Source of the DNA: an uncultured Eubacteriales bacterium
Lineage (GTDB): Bacteria > Bacillota > Clostridia > Oscillospirales > CAG-272
Direction of reading: 5' to 3'
NCBI GenBank assembly: GCA_934503195.1
Contig: CAKSVM010000108.1
Span: 1 to 9,574 of the forward strand
Length of the DNA: 9,574 nt
Numbering within the stretch: position 1 is the first letter of the stretch; each line of letters opens with the position of its first letter. Shown here piece by piece: positions 6,541 through 9,574 of this stretch. The translations under genes and the position numbers were made by a program. Under the pieces are notes generated by a model that saw nothing but the letters and a program-made list of their open reading frames with translations, was not told the DNA's origin and searched no databases.

Positions 6541-8274
6541 GTGATAAAATTCATTCAGAAGGCCACCGCCTCGTCAAAGGAGGGCGCGGTCGGACTCGTA
6601 AAGGGCATAATCGCCTGCGCGTTCCAGAATATCGCTTTCATGTTCCCGACGACGCTTTTATATCTTCTCGTTTCGGATCTGATGACAAAGGGAACGCTTG
6701 AGGGCAGCGGAATATTCTATATCCTCGGCTGCGTCCTCTGCTTCGTGTTTATACTTGTAACGACATGGTTCCAGTACAACAACACCTATTTCACGACCTA
6801 TGAGGAGAGCGGAAAACGCCGTCTCAACCTCGCCGAGAGACTCAGAAAGCTTCCGCTCTCGTTCTTCGGAAAGAAGGATCTCGCCGACCTCACAAGTACG
6901 ATAATGGCCGACTGCGAGGTGCTTGAAAAGACCTGCTCGCACTTCATTCCGGGTCTCTTCGGCTCGCTGATCTCGACTGTTCTGATCTCGGTCGGAATGT
7001 TCTTCTTTGAGCCGACGATGGCACTCGCCGCGCTCTGGGTGATCCCGGTTTCGATCATTATAGTTATCCTCAGCTATCGTGTTCAGGACAGGGTTCAGGC
7101 AAAGAACATGGCGGTCAAGATGGCCTGCGCCGATGGAATTCAGGAGTACATCGAGACTGTCCGCGATCTTAAAGCGAACAACGCCGAGGCCGGATATCTC
7201 ACCGGACTCTCGAAAAAGATAAAGGGCGTCGAAAAGCACTCGATCTCGGCCGAACTCACGACCGCGATCTTCGTCACCTCGGCCGGAATGGTGCTAAAGC
7301 TCGGAATTGCGTCGGTCGCGCTCGTCGGAACGGTTATGTTCACAAACGGAAAGATCGACGTCCTGACGCTCTTCATGTTCCTCCTCGTCGCGTCAAGACT
7401 CTACGACCCGATGCAGGGCGCGTTGCAGAATCTCGCGGCGATAATCGCGATGCGCACGAACGTGGGGCGCATGAACGAAATCCTCGAATACCCGATCCAG
7501 CACGGAAGCGAGGAGCTTACGAACAAGAACTGCGATATCGTCTTCGATCACGTCGGATTCTCTTACAATGACGGCGAAACGGTTCTCCGCGACGTGTCTT
7601 TCACGGCAAAGCAGGGCGAGGTCACCGCGCTCGTCGGCCCGTCGGGCGGCGGAAAGACGACCGTATCGCGTCTGGCGGCGAGATTCTGGGACAATCAGAA
7701 GGGTTCGATCACGGTCGGCGGAATGAAGGTATCTGACACCGATCCCGAAAAGCTGATGAGTCTCTACTCGATCGTTTTCCAGGACGTCACGCTCTTTGAC
7801 AACACGATCATGGAGAATATCCGTCTAGGAAAGAAGGACGCGACCGACAAAGAAGTCTTCGCGGCGGCAAAACTCGCGAACTGCGACGAGTTCGTCGAAA
7901 AACTCCCCGCCAAGTGGAACACGAACATTGGCGAAAACGGTCGCGAGCTTTCGGGCGGCGAACGTCAGCGCATCTCGATAGCCCGCGCCTTCCTGAAAGA
8001 CGCGCCGATAATCCTGCTCGACGAGGCTACGGCAAGCCTTGACGTCGAAAACGAGATGCTCATCCAGACCGCGCTCTCACGACTCATAAAGAACAAGACC
8101 GTGCTTGTTATCGCGCACCGTATGCGCACGGTGGCCGGCGCGGACAAGATCGTGGTTCTCGCCGACGGAATTGTCGCCGAGGAGGGACGCCCCGACGAGC
8201 TTTATATAAAGAACGGAATCTATCATCACATGGTCGACATTCAGACTTCGAGTCAGAACTGGAAGATCAGATAA
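6541..8274 (+). CDS. Exporter-fold ABC half-transporter, IrtB/YbtQ-like partner subunit
   Basis: This is a 577-residue partner of the preceding subunit. GTG at 6541 is taken as the start because AAAGGAGG (6526-6533) sits 7 nt before it and it lies 2 nt after the upstream stop; the frame extends to 6487 inside the previous gene without support. Hydrophobic segments lie near residues 20-45, 57-77, 137-178, 238-268 and 270-290. The ATPase domain (about 330-560) has Walker A GPSGGGKTT (366-374), Q-loop Gln414, signature LSGGERQ (470-476), Walker B IILLDE (Asp494, Glu495), D-loop ASLD and H-loop His526, so both ATPase sites of the heterodimer should be active. KLPLSFFGKKDLADLTSTIM (103-122) and the following SHFIPG resemble the second subunit of IrtAB/YbtPQ-type importers, by recall. 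The near-zero gap implies translational coupling. A terminator follows 23 nt after the stop. Confidence 0.94.
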   Translation: MIKFIQKATASSKEGAVGLVKGIIACAFQNIAFMFPTTLLYLLVSDLMTKGTLEGSGIFYILGCVLCFVFILVTTWFQYNNTYFTTYEESGKRRLNLAERLRKLPLSFFGKKDLADLTSTIMADCEVLEKTCSHFIPGLFGSLISTVLISVGMFFFEPTMALAALWVIPVSIIIVILSYRVQDRVQAKNMAVKMACADGIQEYIETVRDLKANNAEAGYLTGLSKKIKGVEKHSISAELTTAIFVTSAGMVLKLGIASVALVGTVMFTNGKIDVLTLFMFLLVASRLYDPMQGALQNLAAIIAMRTNVGRMNEILEYPIQHGSEELTNKNCDIVFDHVGFSYNDGETVLRDVSFTAKQGEVTALVGPSGGGKTTVSRLAARFWDNQKGSITVGGMKVSDTDPEKLMSLYSIVFQDVTLFDNTIMENIRLGKKDATDKEVFAAAKLANCDEFVEKLPAKWNTNIGENGRELSGGERQRISIARAFLKDAPIILLDEATASLDVENEMLIQTALSRLIKNKTVLVIAHRMRTVAGADKIVVLADGIVAEEGRPDELYIKNGIYHHMVDIQTSSQNWKIR

Positions 8275-8297
8275 AATTCATCGGAAACCCGGAATTT

Positions 8298-8333
8298 TCC
8301 CGGCGAGGTCAAACCCCGCCGGGATTTCGTTTT
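8298..8333 (+). terminator. Probable intrinsic terminator of the TetR/ABC operon
   Basis: TCCCGGCG (8298-8305) pairs with CGCCGGGA (8317-8324). The stem extends by GG/CC past an A-C mismatch around a 5-nt TCAAA loop. The GC-rich stem is followed by TTTCGTTTT, an interrupted U tract, so termination may be less than complete. It separates the ABC pair from the next promoter. Confidence 0.75.
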
Positions 8334-8350
8334 CAGGTGAGCGAAAGCTC

Positions 8351-8379
8351 TTGACAGAATGGCGTTTGTGTGATATAAT
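8351..8379 (+). promoter_or_regulatory. Consensus sigma-A promoter of the TraX-like gene
   Basis: TTGACA (8351-8356), a 17-bp spacer and TATAAT (8374-8379) match consensus, with TG at 8371-8372 giving an extended -10. It shares GTGATATAAT with the tetR promoter. The predicted start, near 8386, falls inside a palindrome, TATTTCC-GG-GGAAATA (8380-8395), which could be an operator. Confidence 0.93.
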
Positions 8380-8395
8380 TATTTCCGGGGAAATA
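8380..8395. promoter_or_regulatory. Palindrome at the TraX-like gene transcription start
   Basis: TATTTCC (8380-8386) and GGAAATA (8389-8395) are perfect 7-bp arms around GG. The palindrome abuts the -10 box and covers the expected +1, a usual repressor position. No regulator gene lies next to it, so the binder is unknown. It could also be a small hairpin at the 5' end of the mRNA. Confidence 0.45.
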
Positions 8396-8414
8396 TTTTT
8401 CGCGGAGGTATGAT

Positions 8415-9179
8415 ATGACTGACGAAATCAAACAAACGCGGGGCTTAAGCTCCGACGCGTTAAAGCTGATCGCGATAATCGCGATGACGATCGACCACGC
8501 CGGGTGGCTGATTTTTCCGGGTTACAGCCGTGAGATCCCGGCGATTATAATGCACATCATCGGCCGGATCACCTGTCCCGTGATGTGCTACTTTGTCGCG
8601 GAAGGGTATCACTATACGCGTAATCTCAGAAAATACGCCGGGCGGCTCGCGATTCTCGCGATAGTCTCGCATTTCGCGTACATATTCGCGTCGTGGGATT
8701 TTGCGGGATGGAGATCCTTCATTCCGTTCGCGGGCGGGAGCGTACTTAATCAGACGAGCGTGGCGTGGCCGCTTCTCGGCGGACTCGCGATGCTTTACAT
8801 CTGCGACAGCAAGCTGAAAACTCCCGCGAAGGTCGGCGGAGTACTTCTCATCTGCCTTCTGACCTTTCCGTCCGACTGGAGCTGCATCGCGTCGCTCTGC
8901 ATACTCTCGATAGGCTCGAACCGCGGGAATCCGAAAAAGCAGCTCGGCTGGTGCGCCTTCTACATGGCGATCTACGCCGCGGTTTACTTCTTCGCGCTTG
9001 ACCGGGTTTACGGACTGATTCAGCTCTGCGTTGTGCTTTCAGTGCCGGTCATCGCGCTTTACAACGGAAAAAGAGGAGGATTCGCGGGGCTGAGCCGGTT
9101 CCTGAAGAAGTTTTTCTATGTGTATTATCCGGCGCATCTGGTGGTGATTGGAATTATCAGGACTTTTATGTGTGAGTGA
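8415..9179 (+). CDS. TraX-like multi-pass membrane protein (putative acyltransferase)
   Basis: This is a 254-residue protein of the TraX family. TraX is named for the F-plasmid protein that N-acetylates pilin. Chromosomal homologues are common in Firmicutes, where the substrate is mostly unknown. The family marks visible are TIDHAGWL (25-32), GRITCPVMCYFVAEGYHYTR (50-69) and the C-terminal YPAHLVVIGIIR (238-249). Hydrophobic segments lie near residues 16-34, 41-62, 78-93, 117-130, 139-165, 178-196 and 201-216, so it is a multi-pass protein of the cytoplasmic membrane. The conserved Asp27/His28 are candidates for the active site. The ATG at 8415 has GGAGG (8404-8408) 6 nt upstream. It stands alone with its own promoter and no pilus or conjugation genes nearby, so a role in modifying a cell-surface molecule is more likely than pilin acetylation; that is inference. 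Confidence 0.88.
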   Translation: MTDEIKQTRGLSSDALKLIAIIAMTIDHAGWLIFPGYSREIPAIIMHIIGRITCPVMCYFVAEGYHYTRNLRKYAGRLAILAIVSHFAYIFASWDFAGWRSFIPFAGGSVLNQTSVAWPLLGGLAMLYICDSKLKTPAKVGGVLLICLLTFPSDWSCIASLCILSIGSNRGNPKKQLGWCAFYMAIYAAVYFFALDRVYGLIQLCVVLSVPVIALYNGKRGGFAGLSRFLKKFFYVYYPAHLVVIGIIRTFMCE

Positions 9180-9197
9180 AAATGGTGCGCGGTGCAA

Positions 9198-9219
9198 ACA
9201 GGAAACTGTATATTTTTTT
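9198..9219 (+). terminator. Weak terminator after the TraX-like gene
   Basis: ACAG (9198-9201) and CTGT (9206-9209) form a short stem closed by a GAAA tetraloop. It is followed by ATA and seven T (9213-9219). The T run is good but the 4-bp stem is weak, so efficiency is doubtful. Confidence 0.4.
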
Positions 9220-9239
9220 GTGAATATGACGGTGCGGCA

Positions 9240-9269
9240 TTGACAATCCCCTATTAAATAGGGTATAAT
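9240..9269 (+). promoter_or_regulatory. Sigma-A promoter of the toxin remnant with palindromic spacer
   Basis: TTGACA (9240-9245), an 18-bp spacer and TATAAT (9264-9269). The spacer holds CCCTATT-A-AATAGGG (9249-9263), a perfect 15-bp palindrome that ends exactly at the -10 box. An overlapping second one, GGTATA-ATGTA-TATACC (9262-9278), runs across the -10 towards +1. The layout fits autorepression by a toxin-antitoxin complex, with an XRE-type (HigA) antitoxin as the usual binder for this toxin type. Confidence 0.85.
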
Positions 9270-9291
9270 GTATATACCGAAAGTTGAGCAT

Positions 9292-9500
9292 ATGACAATG
9301 ACACGCATATTTGTGGAGCTTCCGATATTCCGCGCAAAGTGGAAAGCCCTTGGCTTAATGACAAAGATCTCCGGCGTCTTCAGGATGAGATACTTTCGGA
9401 TCCCAAAATCGGTTCTGTCATGCAGGGAACAGGTGAAATCCGAAAAATGAGATTTGCGTTTGAACACCGTGGAAAAAGTGGAAGCATACGTGTTATCTAT
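9292..9500 (+). pseudogene. HigB/RelE-type toxin, frameshifted and 3'-truncated
   Basis: This is the remains of a type II toxin of the RelE/HigB superfamily, ribosome-dependent mRNA endonucleases in the intact state. From ATG 9292 (or 9298) the frame reads MTMTRIFVELPIFRAKWKAL, then GL. At 9357-9360 the frame moves: the next frame gives DKDLRRLQDEILSDPKIGSV, then MQGTGEIRKMRFAFEHRGKS and GSIRVIY. Relatives read GLND at the break, so loss of one A (TTAAATGAC to TTAATGAC) explains it. The unshifted frame stops at 9450. After TAT at 9500 the frame stays open to the window edge, but NTAQFAADALSTHLLASFPS does not match the family's usual C-terminus, so the 3' part appears replaced. Ribosome site is weak (GTTGAG). 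Any antitoxin would lie beyond the window. The family call rests on motif memory. Confidence 0.75.
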
Positions 9501-9524
9501 GGCAATACCGCACAATTCGCGGCT

Positions 9525-9557
9525 GACGCCTTAAGCACGCATCTGCTTGCGTCTTTT
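9525..9557 (+). other. Hairpin in the unassigned tail, terminator-like
   Basis: GACGC (9525-9529) pairs with GCGTC (9549-9553), and AAGCA (9533-9537) pairs with TGCTT (9544-9548) around a CGCATC loop, with CTT bulged out on the left. Four T follow (9554-9557). It lies in the stretch after 9500 that no longer resembles the toxin. It could be a terminator or part of a repeat element; the window ends too soon to say. Confidence 0.45.
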
Positions 9558-9574
9558 CCGTCATACGTCACAAA

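Noticed and set aside
9268..9450. 60-residue protein starting at ATG 9268
   Set aside because: That ATG overlaps the -10 box, and the frame after 9357 is out of register with the conserved toxin sequence. It is the unshifted product of the pseudogene.
9039..9515. 158-codon open frame on the minus strand
   Set aside because: It runs across the end of the TraX-like gene, a consensus plus-strand promoter and the toxin remnant. It has no domain I recognise and no start signals.
1..9574. CRISPR array, tRNA, rRNA or complete insertion sequence
   Set aside because: I saw no regularly spaced direct repeats, cloverleaf, rRNA-like conserved segments or terminal inverted repeats flanking a transposase.

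Overview
The window looks like chromosomal DNA of a low-to-mid-GC Firmicute, most likely an uncultured gut-type member of class Clostridia. The support is near-consensus sigma-A promoters (TTGACA or TTGCAT, 17-18 bp spacer, TATAAT), strong Shine-Dalgarno sites (AAAGGAGG, AAGGAGG), one TTG and one GTG start, and gene families common in Clostridia: heterodimeric ABC exporters, a TetR-controlled ABC pair, an Rpn-type nuclease/transposase, and a TraX-like membrane protein. The organism call is inference; no rRNA or other phylogenetic marker is present.

Layout. (1) 1-2613: two overlapping genes for a heterodimeric exporter-fold ABC transporter. The first is cut off by the window edge. The pair ends at a strong intrinsic terminator (2637-2680). 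(2) 2714-3766, minus strand: a full-length Rpn/PD-(D/E)XK 'recombination-promoting nuclease/putative transposase' gene broken by one in-frame TAG. Its sigma-A promoter is still intact. (3) 3767-3977: a divergent promoter region. The rightward promoter is perfect consensus, with two tandem palindromes just downstream of its -10 box. (4) 3978-8274: a TetR regulator followed by a translationally close pair of exporter-fold ABC half-transporters. The pair resembles the IrtAB/YbtPQ siderophore-import type more than ordinary drug exporters. The 173-bp gap before the first ABC gene is packed with inverted repeats. (5) 8275-9179: a terminator, then a single TraX-like acyltransferase gene with its own consensus promoter. 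(6) 9180-9574: a consensus promoter whose spacer is filled by a perfect 15-bp palindrome. It drives the remains of a HigB/RelE-type toxin gene that is frameshifted and then loses family similarity near 9500.

How it fits together. The two ABC pairs differ in kind. The first has one degenerate and one canonical ATPase site, as in TM287/288-type exporters. The second has two canonical sites and is probably controlled by the TetR protein and perhaps by a metal-type regulator. The two decayed genes (nuclease/transposase and toxin) are accessory elements that have lost function while their promoters still look intact. I saw no CRISPR array, tRNA, rRNA, riboswitch I could name, or intact insertion sequence. 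The least explained parts are the ABC leader (4611-4736), the tandem operators (3936-3963), and the toxin promoter and its junction (9240-9574).
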